Below, piece after piece: positions 25,705-34,342 of a stretch of 64,000 bases of DNA. The notes beneath the pieces are model-generated. The model was not told the DNA's origin. It did not search any database and worked only from the letters and a program-made list of their open reading frames with translations. The translations under genes were made by a program, and so were the position numbers. This stretch comes from Rhizobium sophorae (lineage in GTDB: Bacteria > Pseudomonadota > Alphaproteobacteria > Rhizobiales > Rhizobiaceae): assembly GCF_013087515.1 (NCBI RefSeq), contig NZ_JABFCN010000057.1, positions 1 to 64,000 of the forward strand, given 5' to 3'. The stretch's first letter is position 1, and each line of letters starts with the position of its first letter.

Positions 25705-26097
25705 TTACATCCAGTAGGGCGGCACGCCGTAGTAATCATAGACCCGGCGACCATTATCGTTGTACCAGGTGTCGTCATCGTCCGAATAGCTCGGGGCGCC
25801 TTCGATCTGCTCCTTGGTCAGGTCGATGCGATAGCCATCCAGCTGGGTGTCGTAGTTCAGCTTTTCCCAGGGAAGCGGATAGTGATCGTGACCGATGCCC
25901 AGGAAGCCGCCGAAGCTCAGCACGGCATAGGCAACGCGGCCGTCGCGCTTTCCGATGATCAGGCGTTCGATCGAGCCGATATGCCTGCCATCCGCACCAT
26001 ACACGCGGGTGCCTTCGACACGGTCGCTGGCGATCAGCGAATGCGTGTCCTTGACATTCGGGTCACGGCGGGTGGCGTCGGTATCCTGGTTCAACAT
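25705..26097 (-). CDS. PRC-barrel domain protein
   Basis: A 130-residue protein with a PRC-barrel domain at about residues 18-95 (LIASDRVEGTRVYGADGRHIGSIERLIIGK, then YAVLSFGGFLGIGHDHYPLPWEKL). A tail rich in Asp and Tyr (YSDDDDTWYNDNGRRVYDYYG) follows. Stand-alone PRC-barrel proteins of this type are common in rhizobia and often stress-associated; a molecular role is not established. AAAGGAGGTG before the ATG at 26097 is a near-perfect ribosome site and decides the start over 26169. Confidence 0.83.
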   Translation of the reverse strand: MLNQDTDATRRDPNVKDTHSLIASDRVEGTRVYGADGRHIGSIERLIIGKRDGRVAYAVLSFGGFLGIGHDHYPLPWEKLNYDTQLDGYRIDLTKEQIEGAPSYSDDDDTWYNDNGRRVYDYYGVPPYWM

Positions 26098-26198
26098 TGT
26101 GCACCTCCTTTGTTGCTTCTGATGATGAGTGTGCAAGATCAACGTCATGGCGGACTCAAAGTTCCCCATCCTTCCAACGATCGTGCAGCGCCCGAATG

Positions 26199-26214
26199 TT
26201 GACGTTTACGTCAA
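26199..26214. promoter_or_regulatory. Palindrome TTGACGT-TT-ACGTCAA upstream of the acyl-CoA synthetase
   Basis: Two perfect 7-bp arms around TT, 130 bp before the start codon at 26345. The pattern resembles ACGT-centred sites described for MerR-type LiuR regulators of branched-chain and fatty-acid degradation in proteobacteria. That family match is from memory of the motif shape; no such regulator gene is in the window. Confidence 0.45.
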
Positions 26215-26344
26215 GGTTAGTATAGCTTCATTCGGCTTGAACCGTTCAAGCAATGGCATAAGCTGCCGGACTGGAAGATGGAGGATCCTTCTAGTCGATT
26301 GCCGGCTCGGCGCCGGCGGCGGCAGCAAGGGAGAGAGGACAAAG

Positions 26345-28045
26345 ATGAACAGCATTTCCGTCCATCCGAACGGAGCCAAGCCCGACAAACCCTGGCTTGC
26401 CGCCTATCCCGATATCGTTCCGGCAGAGATTCCGCCGCTGGAATATGCTTCGCTTACCGAACTGCTCGAAAAATCCTGCGCCCGTTACGCCGACCGGACC
26501 GCCTTTTCCAGCATGGGCAAGGCGATGCGCTACCGCGAGCTGGAGAGCCAGACGCGCAAACTCGCAGCCTGGCTGCAAAGCACCGGCCTTCAGAAGGGCG
26601 ACCGCGTCGCCGTGATGATGCCGAACGTGCTGCAGAATCCGATCGCGACCTACGCCATTCTGCGCGCCGGCCTGGTGGTGGTGAATGTCAACCCGCTCTA
26701 TACGCCGCGCGAGCTCGAACACCAGTTGCGGGATTCCGGCGCCAAGGCGATCTTCGTGCTGGAGAATTTTGCCCGCACGGTGGAGCAGGTCCTCAACAAG
26801 ACCGATTTGCGCCATGTCGTCGTCACCTCGCTCGGGGAAATGCTGGGGCCGAAGGGGCTGATCGTCAATTTCGTCGTGCGCAAGGTGAAGAAGCTCGTTC
26901 CCTCCTGGTCGATCCCTCAGTGCAAGAGCTTCGGTCAGGTGCTGCGCGAAGGTGCGGGAAAAGAGCTCCGGCCGGTCACCCTAACAGGCGGCGATATCGC
27001 CTTCCTGCAATATACCGGCGGCACGACGGGCGTCGCCAAGGGAGCGGTGCTGACGCATGAAAACCTGCTCGCCAACAAGCTGCAGCTATCCCTCTGGCTG
27101 CGATCGGCCTTCGAGCGCAAGAAAGAGCCGGAGGTGCTGAATTTCCTCTGCGCCCTGCCGCTCTACCACATCTTCGCGCTGACGGTGAATTCGCTGATGG
27201 GCATGTCGCTTGGCGCCCACAATATCCTGATCGCCAATCCGCGTGACATTCCCGGTCTCGTCAAGGAATTCGAAAAATCGAAGGTGCATATCTTCCCCGG
27301 CCTCAACACGCTGTTCAATGCGCTGATGAACAATGCCGATTTCGCCAAGCTCGATTTCTCCTCGCTGATCATGTCGCTCGGCGGCGGCATGGCCGTCCAG
27401 CGCCCGGTCGCCGAACGCTGGCTGAAGATGACGGGCACGGCGGTGACAGAAGGCTACGGCCTTTCCGAGACATCGCCTGTTGCCACTGCCAACCGCTTCG
27501 ATTCGCCCGAGTTCACCGGCACGATCGGCCTGCCGCTTCCCTCCACCGACCTCGATATCCGCGACGACGAGGGCAATTCGCTGCCGCTCGGCCAAGTCGG
27601 TGAAATCTGCATCCGCGGGCCGCAGGTGATGGCCGGCTACTGGCAGAAGCCGGAAGAGACGGCGCGGGTGATGACCGACGACGGCTACCTCCGCTCGGGC
27701 GACATGGGCTTCATGGACGAACGCGGCTATACCAAGATCGTCGACCGCAAGAAGGACATGATCCTGGTCTCGGGCTTCAACGTCTATCCGAACGAGATCG
27801 AGGAAGTCGCCGCCATGCATGCCGGCATCCTCGAGGCCGCGGCCATCGGCGTCCCGGACGGACATTCGGGCGAGGCGGTAAAACTCTTCGTGGTCAGGAA
27901 GGATCCGAACCTGACGGAAGCGGAGGTAAAAGCCCACTGCATCGCCAACCTCACCAATTACAAACGCCCGCGCTTCATCGAATTCCGCACCGAGCTGCCG
28001 AAGTCGCCGGTCGGCAAGATCCTGCGCAAGGACCTGCGTGGCTGA
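26345..28045 (+). CDS. fadD: Long-chain fatty acid-CoA ligase
   Basis: A 566-residue AMP-forming acyl-CoA synthetase, which activates fatty acids with ATP and CoA at the inner membrane. The P-loop-like AMP motif YTGGTTGVAKGAVLTHENL, the A-loop EGYGLSETSP (with Glu) and the C-terminal SGFNVYPNEIEEV and SPVGKILRKDLR motif (catalytic Lys) are all present. Length and order match FadD. GGGAGAGG lies 6 nt before the ATG at 26345; the frame is open to 26129 but that part has no homology features. A palindromic site lies at 26199 and a terminator at 28069. Confidence 0.87.
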   Translation: MNSISVHPNGAKPDKPWLAAYPDIVPAEIPPLEYASLTELLEKSCARYADRTAFSSMGKAMRYRELESQTRKLAAWLQSTGLQKGDRVAVMMPNVLQNPIATYAILRAGLVVVNVNPLYTPRELEHQLRDSGAKAIFVLENFARTVEQVLNKTDLRHVVVTSLGEMLGPKGLIVNFVVRKVKKLVPSWSIPQCKSFGQVLREGAGKELRPVTLTGGDIAFLQYTGGTTGVAKGAVLTHENLLANKLQLSLWLRSAFERKKEPEVLNFLCALPLYHIFALTVNSLMGMSLGAHNILIANPRDIPGLVKEFEKSKVHIFPGLNTLFNALMNNADFAKLDFSSLIMSLGGGMAVQRPVAERWLKMTGTAVTEGYGLSETSPVATANRFDSPEFTGTIGLPLPSTDLDIRDDEGNSLPLGQVGEICIRGPQVMAGYWQKPEETARVMTDDGYLRSGDMGFMDERGYTKIVDRKKDMILVSGFNVYPNEIEEVAAMHAGILEAAAIGVPDGHSGEAVKLFVVRKDPNLTEAEVKAHCIANLTNYKRPRFIEFRTELPKSPVGKILRKDLRG

Positions 28046-28068
28046 AATTGACAGTGTGATGAAATTAG

Positions 28069-28099
28069 AGCCATCCGCTCGCCGCGGGTGGCTTTTTTC
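28069..28099 (+). terminator. Rho-independent terminator after the acyl-CoA ligase
   Basis: A ten-pair stem AGCCATCCGC (28069-28078) / GCGGGTGGCT (28084-28093), with one T-G pair and a five-base loop, is followed by TTTTTCT. Confidence 0.75.
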
Positions 28100-28182
28100 T
28101 ATTTCGGCAGGTGGCTGAACTTGATTTGCGGGTGAGAAAGCGAATAGTTTCCGCAACCTTTCCGCCTCCAAAGGAGCCTCCC

Positions 28183-29808
28183 ATGAACGCCATCGTCGAA
28201 CAGCTGAAAAGCACCGCGGCCGCCACCAAGGCAACCGACATCCGTGCCGCCTTCGCCGCCGATCAGCAGCGCTTTTCGCGCTTTTCCGTCGAGCTTGACG
28301 ACCTGCTGATGGATTTTTCCAAGACGGCGGTGAATGACGACATCCTCAAACTGCTGGTGAAGCTTGCCGAAGAAGGCGGCGTCGAAAAGAAGCGCGAGGA
28401 GATGTTCTCCGGCAAGGCGATCAACTTCACCGAGGATCGCGCCGTTCTGCACACCGCGCTGCGCAACCGCTCCAACACGCCGGTTCTGGTCGACGGCAAG
28501 GATGTCATGCCCGACGTCAATGCGGTGCTTGCCGGCATGGGCAAATTTGCCGACGACGTCCGCTCCGGCACCTTGAAGGGCGCCACCGGCAAGGCGATCA
28601 CCGATGTCGTCAATATCGGCATCGGCGGCTCGGATCTCGGGCCGGTGATGGCGACGCTGGCGCTGGCGCCCTTCCATGACGGCCCGCGCGCGCATTTCGT
28701 CTCCAATATCGACGGCGCCCATATCGCCGATATCCTGAAGCTGGTGCAGCCGGAAACGACACTGTTCATCGTCGCCTCGAAGACCTTCACCACCGTGGAG
28801 ACGATGACCAATGCGCAGACGGCGCGCAATTTCATCGCCAAGGCGCTCGGCGAAGCGGCCGTGCAGCACCACTTCGCCGCCGTGTCGACGGCGCTCGACA
28901 AGGTCGCCGCCTTCGGCATCGACAGCGCCCGCGTCTTCGGCTTCTGGGACTGGGTCGGCGGTCGTTACTCGATTTGGTCGGCGATCGGCCTGCCGCTGAT
29001 GATCGCCGTCGGGCCTGACAATTTCGGCAAGTTCCTCGACGGCGCCCATGCCATCGACAATCATTTCCGTAAGACGCCGATTACCGAGAACCTGCCGATG
29101 CTGCTCGGCCTGATCGGCTTCTACCACCGCAATGTGCTCGGCTACCCCACCCGCGCCATCCTGCCCTATGACCAGCGCCTGTCGCGCTTCCCGGCCTATC
29201 TACAACAGCTCGACATGGAATCGAACGGCAAGGGCGTCACCATCGACGGCACGCCGGTCGAAGGCAATTCCGGCCCTGTCGTCTGGGGCGAGCCCGGCAC
29301 CAACGGCCAGCATGCCTTCTATCAGCTGATCCATCAGGGCACGAGCATCATCCCGGCCGAGTTCATGATCGCTGCCAACGCCTTCGAGCCGGAACTGCGC
29401 CACCAGCACCAGCTGCTGATCTCCAATGTTCTCGCCCAGTCGGAAGCACTGATGAAGGGCCGCACCTTTGCAGAAGCCAAGAAGCAGCTGACCGACAAGG
29501 GCATGGACGACAAGAAGGCCGATTTCATCGCGCCGCACCGCGTCTTTACCGGCAACCGGCCGTCGATCACATTTGTCTACGACAAGCTGACGCCCTATGC
29601 GCTCGGCCGTCTGATCGCGCTCTACGAACACCGCGTCTTTGTCGAAGGCGTCCTCTTCCGGATCAACTCCTTCGACCAGTGGGGCGTCGAGCTCGGCAAG
29701 GAACTGGCGACGGGCCTGCTACCGGTCGTCGAAGGCAAGGAAAGTGCAGCATCGCACGACTCCTCGACGCAGGGCCTGGTTGCGGCGCTGGCGAAGCTTG
29801 CGAAGTAG
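28183..29808 (+). CDS. pgi: Glucose-6-phosphate isomerase
   Basis: A 541-residue phosphoglucose isomerase, interconverting glucose-6-P and fructose-6-P. Signature segments are NIGIGGSDLGPVMA, FIVASKTFTTVETMTNA, FWDWVGGRYSIWSAIGLPL and the C-terminal LGRLIALYEHRVFVEGVLF. Length matches the long bacterial form. AAGGAG lies 7 nt before the ATG at 28183. It sits close to otsA and fructokinase, so enzymes feeding and draining fructose-6-P/glucose-6-P are grouped here. It is probably monocistronic, with a terminator upstream and a repeat downstream. Confidence 0.93.
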   Translation: MNAIVEQLKSTAAATKATDIRAAFAADQQRFSRFSVELDDLLMDFSKTAVNDDILKLLVKLAEEGGVEKKREEMFSGKAINFTEDRAVLHTALRNRSNTPVLVDGKDVMPDVNAVLAGMGKFADDVRSGTLKGATGKAITDVVNIGIGGSDLGPVMATLALAPFHDGPRAHFVSNIDGAHIADILKLVQPETTLFIVASKTFTTVETMTNAQTARNFIAKALGEAAVQHHFAAVSTALDKVAAFGIDSARVFGFWDWVGGRYSIWSAIGLPLMIAVGPDNFGKFLDGAHAIDNHFRKTPITENLPMLLGLIGFYHRNVLGYPTRAILPYDQRLSRFPAYLQQLDMESNGKGVTIDGTPVEGNSGPVVWGEPGTNGQHAFYQLIHQGTSIIPAEFMIAANAFEPELRHQHQLLISNVLAQSEALMKGRTFAEAKKQLTDKGMDDKKADFIAPHRVFTGNRPSITFVYDKLTPYALGRLIALYEHRVFVEGVLFRINSFDQWGVELGKELATGLLPVVEGKESAASHDSSTQGLVAALAKLAK

Positions 29809-29816
29809 GCACTTGG

Positions 29817-29859
29817 GCATGATGCCGAAAAGTGTGAGCGGTTTCGGACCAAATCGTGC
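29817..29859. repeat. Dispersed GCATGATGCCGAAAAGTGTG-type repeat
   Basis: The sequence GCATGATGCCGAAAAGTGTG followed by AGCGGTTTCGGACC and ATCGTGC forms an imperfect hairpin (CCGAAA../..TTTCGG inside GCATGAT../..ATCGTGC). A GGATTCAGATTTT tail lies about 20 bp later. I recognise this as a common intergenic element in Rhizobiales. It directly follows pgi and may end its transcript. Confidence 0.55.
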
Positions 29860-30314
29860 TTAGCTCTGGAACGTAAAACAGGATTCAGATTTTGGGCGGA
29901 CCCCGCCTAAAATCATCCTGTTCTTGAGGATTAGGGCGCCGCCTTACCCCCCAACCCGTACGGATGTGCAACCATCCGTGCCCGTCCTGCGACGCCCCAT
30001 CCGCGGCCGCAAATGGTGAACTGATCAGGCGCCCCAGTGCATCCGCACGATTGGCTTCGTCATGCGGAGTCGGATTGAACGTTCTTCTAGTCAAAAATTG
30101 TAGAATGAATTCTTTCAATTCGGGGGAAACCCCCTAGATTCAAGCAAAATCTGTGCAGAAAATGCTCCGTTCGTTGTTCCGCTTGGGCCGCTCGCGGCGG
30201 GCCGGCTGTGGCGATGTCGGCGCCTTTACTGCATGGTCCCCGCCAAGTTCAGGAGATGTCTCAAGACGCTCGTCACGCAGCGTTTTCATGTCCCATCTTC
30301 TTTAAAGGAAGCTC
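29860..30314. other. Long intergenic region before otsA
   Basis: 455 bases without a convincing gene. A 77-codon minus-strand frame at 29885-30118 has no ribosome site or domain and ends in repeat-derived sequence, so it was not called. A GGGGG-AAA-CCCCC hairpin (about 30123-30135) lies 180 bp before otsA and could mark a promoter-proximal structure. Confidence 0.5.
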
Positions 30315-31730
30315 ATGAGCCGTCTTATCGTCGTTTCCAATCGTGTTCCCATGCCCGCCAAAGATGGGAGCGCCGCTGCCGGCGGTCTGGCCGTTGCGCT
30401 GCAGGCAGCCCTGCAGGAGCGTGGCGGCATCTGGATGGGATGGTCGGGAGACTCGAGCGGGGACAGGGAACCTGGCCCGCTGTCGCAACTGCAGAAGGGC
30501 AACATCACCTATGCGCTGACCGATCTCACCGACACCGACGTCGAGGAATATTATCGCGGCTTTGCAAACCGTGTTCTCTGGCCCATCTGCCATTATCGAC
30601 TGGACCTCGCCGAATATGGCCGGAAGGAAATGGCCGGCTATTTCCGCGTCAACCGCTTCTTAGCTCACCGGCTGGCGCCGATGATCGAGGCGGACGACAC
30701 CATCTGGGTTCATGATTACCACCTCATACCGCTGGCGGCTGAACTGCGCCAGATGGGGCTGAAGAACCGGATCGGCTTCTTCCTGCACATTCCATGGCCG
30801 CCGGCCGACATTCTGGTCACGATGCCCGTTCATGAAGAAATCATGCGTGGCCTCTCGCATTATGATCTCGTCGGCTTCCAGACCGATTACGACCTCCAGA
30901 ATTTTGCCGGTTATCTCAGGAGGGAGGGAATTGGCGACGACCTTGGAAATGGATTGTTTGATTCCCATGGGCGGATATTCAAGGCCGGTGCCTATCCGAT
31001 CGGGATCGAAACCGCGGGCTTCGCCGAGTTCGCCGAGAGGGCCGCAAACAATATCATGGTACAGAAGACCCGGCGCAGCATTGAAGGCCGGGACATGATC
31101 ATCGGGGTCGACCGCCTCGATTATTCAAAGGGCATCATTCAGCGGCTGGAAGCGTTCGAACGCTTCCTCACCAGCAATCCTGGCTACCAGAACAAGGTCA
31201 CCTATCTGCAGGTCACGCCGAAGTCGCGATCGGAAGTTCCCGAATACGAACATATGCAGAAGATGGTCGCCGAACAGGCAGGCCGTGTGAACGGTGCCAT
31301 CGGAACGGTCGACTGGGTGCCGATCCGCTATGTCAACCGATCGATCAGCCGCAACGTGCTTGCCGGCCTCTACCGGCTGGCGACGATCGGGCTGGTCACG
31401 CCGTTGCGCGACGGCATGAACCTCGTCGCCAAGGAATATGTCGCCGCTCAGGATCCCGATCGCCCGGGCGTATTGTTGCTATCGCGCTTCGCCGGCGCGG
31501 CCAGAGAGTTGAAGGGCGCGCTGCTGGTCAATCCTTACGATGTCGAAGGCACTGCCAATGCCCTCGCCAGGGGTCTTGCCATGTCGCTGGAGGAGCGCCG
31601 CGACCGCTGGAGCATGATGATGGAGCATCTGCTAACCCACGACGTCTCACTTTGGTGCGAGAACTTTTTGCGGGACCTGGTGCTTCCTCCCGAGCTTCGA
31701 CCGGAGCGTGACTCCCGGATAGCCTCCTGA
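30315..31730 (+). CDS. otsA: Trehalose-6-phosphate synthase
   Basis: A 471-residue GT20 enzyme making trehalose-6-phosphate from UDP-glucose and glucose-6-phosphate. Diagnostic sites: N-terminal LIVVSNRVP, the GG loop AAGGLAVAL, VHDYHLIPLA, FFLHIPWPP, VDRLDYSKGI (Arg and Lys of the active site) and the C-terminal TPLRDGMNLVAKEYVA. No phosphatase domain is fused and no otsB lies nearby. AAAGGAAG precedes the ATG. Trehalose is an osmo- and desiccation protectant in rhizobia. The gene probably has its own promoter in the 500-bp gap. Confidence 0.92.
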   Translation: MSRLIVVSNRVPMPAKDGSAAAGGLAVALQAALQERGGIWMGWSGDSSGDREPGPLSQLQKGNITYALTDLTDTDVEEYYRGFANRVLWPICHYRLDLAEYGRKEMAGYFRVNRFLAHRLAPMIEADDTIWVHDYHLIPLAAELRQMGLKNRIGFFLHIPWPPADILVTMPVHEEIMRGLSHYDLVGFQTDYDLQNFAGYLRREGIGDDLGNGLFDSHGRIFKAGAYPIGIETAGFAEFAERAANNIMVQKTRRSIEGRDMIIGVDRLDYSKGIIQRLEAFERFLTSNPGYQNKVTYLQVTPKSRSEVPEYEHMQKMVAEQAGRVNGAIGTVDWVPIRYVNRSISRNVLAGLYRLATIGLVTPLRDGMNLVAKEYVAAQDPDRPGVLLLSRFAGAARELKGALLVNPYDVEGTANALARGLAMSLEERRDRWSMMMEHLLTHDVSLWCENFLRDLVLPPELRPERDSRIAS

Positions 31731-31740
31731 TCGATCGGCA

Positions 31741-31830
31741 TCGACCCGTCCTCGCGCATCCGACCCTTCGGGCCGACCCGTCCTTCGGATCCCCCGAGGG
31801 GAGAAGAGAGAATCGAGAGGTCGGGGCTTA
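31741..31830. repeat. Degenerate dispersed repeat between otsA and fructokinase
   Basis: This contains CGACCCGTCCTTCGGAT and CCCCCGAGGGGAGAAGAGAG. Related words occur at 60485-60610 (CTCGACCCGTC, CGGACCCCCG, GGGGAGAAGAGG). It appears to be a partial copy of the same rhizobial intergenic repeat and separates convergent genes. Confidence 0.4.
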
Positions 31831-31834
31831 AGCC

Positions 31835-32761
31835 TTAAAGTCCGATCTCGCGCGCCCAGGGCGGATTGGCGCCGGCGCGGGAGACGGTGACGGCGGCGGC
31901 TTTGGCGCCGAGGGTCAGGGCGTTGCGCAGCGCCTGCTCATCCAGCGAAGCGACTTGGCGTTTGGTCAGCAGATTATCCATCTTCAGCGACGCCAGGATG
32001 CCGGCATCGAAGGTATCGCCGGCGCCGACCGTGTCGACGACGGTGACCCGCTCACTCGGCACCGTTACCTTGCGATCCCTTGTATAACCGGAAGCGCCTT
32101 CCGCGCCCTTGGTGATGACGACGAGCTTGGCGCCGTGGTCCAGCCAGTGGGCGGCGAGCGCATCATGGTCGCCCTGCAGGCCGAACCAGTCGAGATCCTC
32201 GTCGGAGAATTTGACGATGTCGGATTTCGCAGCCATCCGCTTGATGCGGGCCATATGCGACGGCTTGTCCTTGATGAAACCGGGACGGATATTCGGATCG
32301 AGCGAGATGACGCGGCTTGCCGCTTCGCGGTCGAGCAGGGCTTCGTAAGTTTCACCGCAGGGGCTCGGGATCAGGCTGATCGCGCCGAAATGTAAGGCTT
32401 CGCAATCGTCGCCGAGAACAGGCAGGTCGGCGGTGGTGATCATCCGGCCCGCCGTGCCCTCGTCATAGAAGGCATAGGTCGCCTGGCCGTTCACCAGTTT
32501 GACGAAGGCGATGGTCGAGGGACGCGAGGTGATGGCGCAGGGGCTGTAATCGACGTTGCTCGCCTTCAGCGTTTCGAGCAGGATTTCGCCCATCATGTCA
32601 TCGGCAATGCCGGTGAAGAAGGCGGTGGGGATGCCGAGGCGGCCGAGCGCGATGGCGGTGTTGAAGATCGCGCCGCCGGCATAGGGCGCAAAGCCCTTTT
32701 CACCGAGGGTCGTGTCCCTTGGCAGCATGTCGATCAAGGCTTCGCCGCAGCACAAAATCAT
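31835..32761 (-). CDS. frk: Fructokinase (PfkB/ribokinase family)
   Basis: A 308-residue sugar kinase. The N-terminal PfkB region reads GGAIFNTAIALGRLG and the C-terminal signature DTVGAGDTFDAGIL holds the catalytic Asp. It phosphorylates fructose at O-6, feeding fructose-6-P to the nearby pgi. GGGAGG lies 8 nt before the ATG. In the same window the FrcBCAK importer brings in fructose, so the two probably serve one pathway although they are 8 kb apart. Assignment as fructokinase rather than another PfkB kinase rests on overall similarity. Confidence 0.8.
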   Translation of the reverse strand: MILCCGEALIDMLPRDTTLGEKGFAPYAGGAIFNTAIALGRLGIPTAFFTGIADDMMGEILLETLKASNVDYSPCAITSRPSTIAFVKLVNGQATYAFYDEGTAGRMITTADLPVLGDDCEALHFGAISLIPSPCGETYEALLDREAASRVISLDPNIRPGFIKDKPSHMARIKRMAAKSDIVKFSDEDLDWFGLQGDHDALAAHWLDHGAKLVVITKGAEGASGYTRDRKVTVPSERVTVVDTVGAGDTFDAGILASLKMDNLLTKRQVASLDEQALRNALTLGAKAAAVTVSRAGANPPWAREIGL

Positions 32762-32823
32762 CGTATTCCTCCCAACAGCACTGATACGTTCATCAACCGA
32801 TTAAGCGAGCTTTTGTCAACCGG

Positions 32824-33513
32824 CTAGAGCGAAAGCTCACTAACGCCACCATTTCTTCCCGACCAGGCCAGCGGCGCATCGAGGAAGGCCTCGACCTCCG
32901 ACAGCGTCTTGTCGTCGAAGAGTTTCTGCTCCTTGGCAACGGCCAGAACATTCCGCCAGGTGGCGATGTGATGCAGCCTGACCTTGCCGTCGCCAAAGCG
33001 CTGTTCGCCGAAAATGCCGTAGAAGAACAGCGCAATGCCGTGATCGACGATACCGCCGGCGGCACGGATGGCATCGATGAACTTGAACATGCTGCCGCCT
33101 GCCGTCGTCAGGTCTTCGATGACCAGCACCCGCGACCCTTCCGGCATGTTGCCTTCGATCTGGGCATTGCGGCCATGGCCCTTCGGCTGCTTGCGAACAT
33201 AGATCATCGGCAGGCCGAGACGATCGGCCAGCAGGGCGGCGAAGGGAATGCCGGCGGTCTCGCCGCCGGCGATGCAATCGAACTGCTCGAAACCGGCGTC
33301 GCGCAGCAGGGTGCTGGCGGCAAAATCCATCACCGTCGAGCGGATGCGCGGGAAGGAGAGCAGCTTGCGGCAATCGATATAAACCGGGCTCGCCATGCCG
33401 GAGGAAAGTTTATAGGGCTGATCGGCATTGAAATGGACCGCCTTGATTTCCCAGAGCATCTTGGCCAGCAATTCGGCCATCACGGCACGGTCGGGAAATG
33501 TGGTCTGGATCAT
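32824..33513 (-). CDS. pyrE: Orotate phosphoribosyltransferase
   Basis: A 229-residue OPRTase, fifth step of pyrimidine synthesis (orotate plus PRPP to OMP). The PRPP-binding motif VLVIEDLTTAGGS is intact, and the lysine-containing loop YVRKQPKGHG is present. GGAGAG before the ATG at 33513 was used; the frame is open to 33555. It lies upstream of fructokinase on the same strand with a 62-nt gap. pyrC of the same pathway is at 39036-40082. Confidence 0.9.
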   Translation of the reverse strand: MIQTTFPDRAVMAELLAKMLWEIKAVHFNADQPYKLSSGMASPVYIDCRKLLSFPRIRSTVMDFAASTLLRDAGFEQFDCIAGGETAGIPFAALLADRLGLPMIYVRKQPKGHGRNAQIEGNMPEGSRVLVIEDLTTAGGSMFKFIDAIRAAGGIVDHGIALFFYGIFGEQRFGDGKVRLHHIATWRNVLAVAKEQKLFDDKTLSEVEAFLDAPLAWSGRNGGVSELSL

Positions 33514-33584
33514 GCGGCTCTCCTTCGGCTTGGATCCCTGCGGGAATAGCAGCAAGAGCCCGCCGTTTCCAGACGAAAGGCGGG

Positions 33585-34241
33585 CTATTGCTGCAGCAGG
33601 CGGCCGATATCAACGATCTGCATCTTCTTGAACAGGGCGACTGCCTGAGCGCCCTCCTCCGCATCCAGCGAAACGGCATAACGCACGCCGGCGGCAAGCA
33701 GCTGCATCGTCAGTCGGGCGATCGCGAGCAGCTCCTTCCGGTCGCGATCTGGCCATAGGCGGATAAGCACCGCGAGAAATGCCTGGGCATGGAATTCCAT
33801 GTCCTCGGCATCGACCTGTTGCAGCAGCTTGTCGGTATGGGTCGCATGCCAGATGTCGCGCATGACAGGCTCGCGGCGGAAGAAGGCGTAATATTCGTCG
33901 ACGATATTGGCGAGCGCGCCCTGCAGGGCTGCAGCGTCGGTCACCTTCGCCAGTTCCTCCTCGACGCATCGCCTGCCCTCTTCGTTGAAGCGCTCGGCCA
34001 ATGTGCGGATGATTGAGGTCTTGTCGGGGAAATATTGGTAGAGGGCGCCGAAGGAGAGACCAGCCTTTTCGACGATCTCGCTCATCTTCAAGCCGTCGCT
34101 GCCATGGCTTTCGATCAGCTCGGCGGCCACAGTGAGGATCTTTTCGAAGCGCTCGCGGCCGCGCTGCTGGCTGGGAATGCGGCGCAGCTGGCCGGTAGAC
34201 GCCTGCTGGCGTCTGCGCGTTGCGACCGGCTGTTCCGACAT
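33585..34241 (-). CDS. TetR-family regulator of the adjacent NmrA-type gene
   Basis: A 218-residue TetR repressor. The HTH is ILTVAAELIESHGSDGLKMSEIVEKAGLSFGALYQYFPDKTSIIRTL (about residues 33-80), followed by a helical ligand domain. A basic N-terminal lead (TRRRQQASTGQLRRIPSQQRGRER) precedes it. GGAGAG lies upstream of the ATG at 34241. It is divergent from the broken NmrA-type gene, and two AGAGA/TCTCT inverted repeats lie between them, so it likely represses both. Confidence 0.85.
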   Translation of the reverse strand: MSEQPVATRRRQQASTGQLRRIPSQQRGRERFEKILTVAAELIESHGSDGLKMSEIVEKAGLSFGALYQYFPDKTSIIRTLAERFNEEGRRCVEEELAKVTDAAALQGALANIVDEYYAFFRREPVMRDIWHATHTDKLLQQVDAEDMEFHAQAFLAVLIRLWPDRDRKELLAIARLTMQLLAAGVRYAVSLDAEEGAQAVALFKKMQIVDIGRLLQQ

Positions 34242-34273
34242 GCTCTCTCCTTTTCCACGTTGACAAACAAAAT

Positions 34274-34314
34274 AAGAGAGATTATCTCTTTTTGCAAATG
34301 AGAGAGTTTCTCTT
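34274..34314. promoter_or_regulatory. Two tandem AGAGA..TCTCT inverted repeats, probable TetR operators
   Basis: Site 1 is AAGAGA-GATTA-TCTCTT (34274-34290) and site 2 is AGAGA-GTT-TCTCT (34301-34313). Both lie between the divergent TetR (start 34241) and NmrA-type (start 34343) genes; site 2 also lies just before the latter's ribosome site. Confidence 0.62.
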
Positions 34315-34342
34315 GTTTGCAATGTTTGGGAGGAGTTTTGAC

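Noticed and set aside
27086..28234. 382-codon minus-strand frame opposite fadD
   Set aside because: Antisense to a clear acyl-CoA ligase and crosses the terminator at 28069; composition is that of a shadow frame.
29885..30118. 77-codon minus-strand frame between pgi and otsA
   Set aside because: No ribosome site, no recognisable domain, and its 3' end is repeat-derived sequence.
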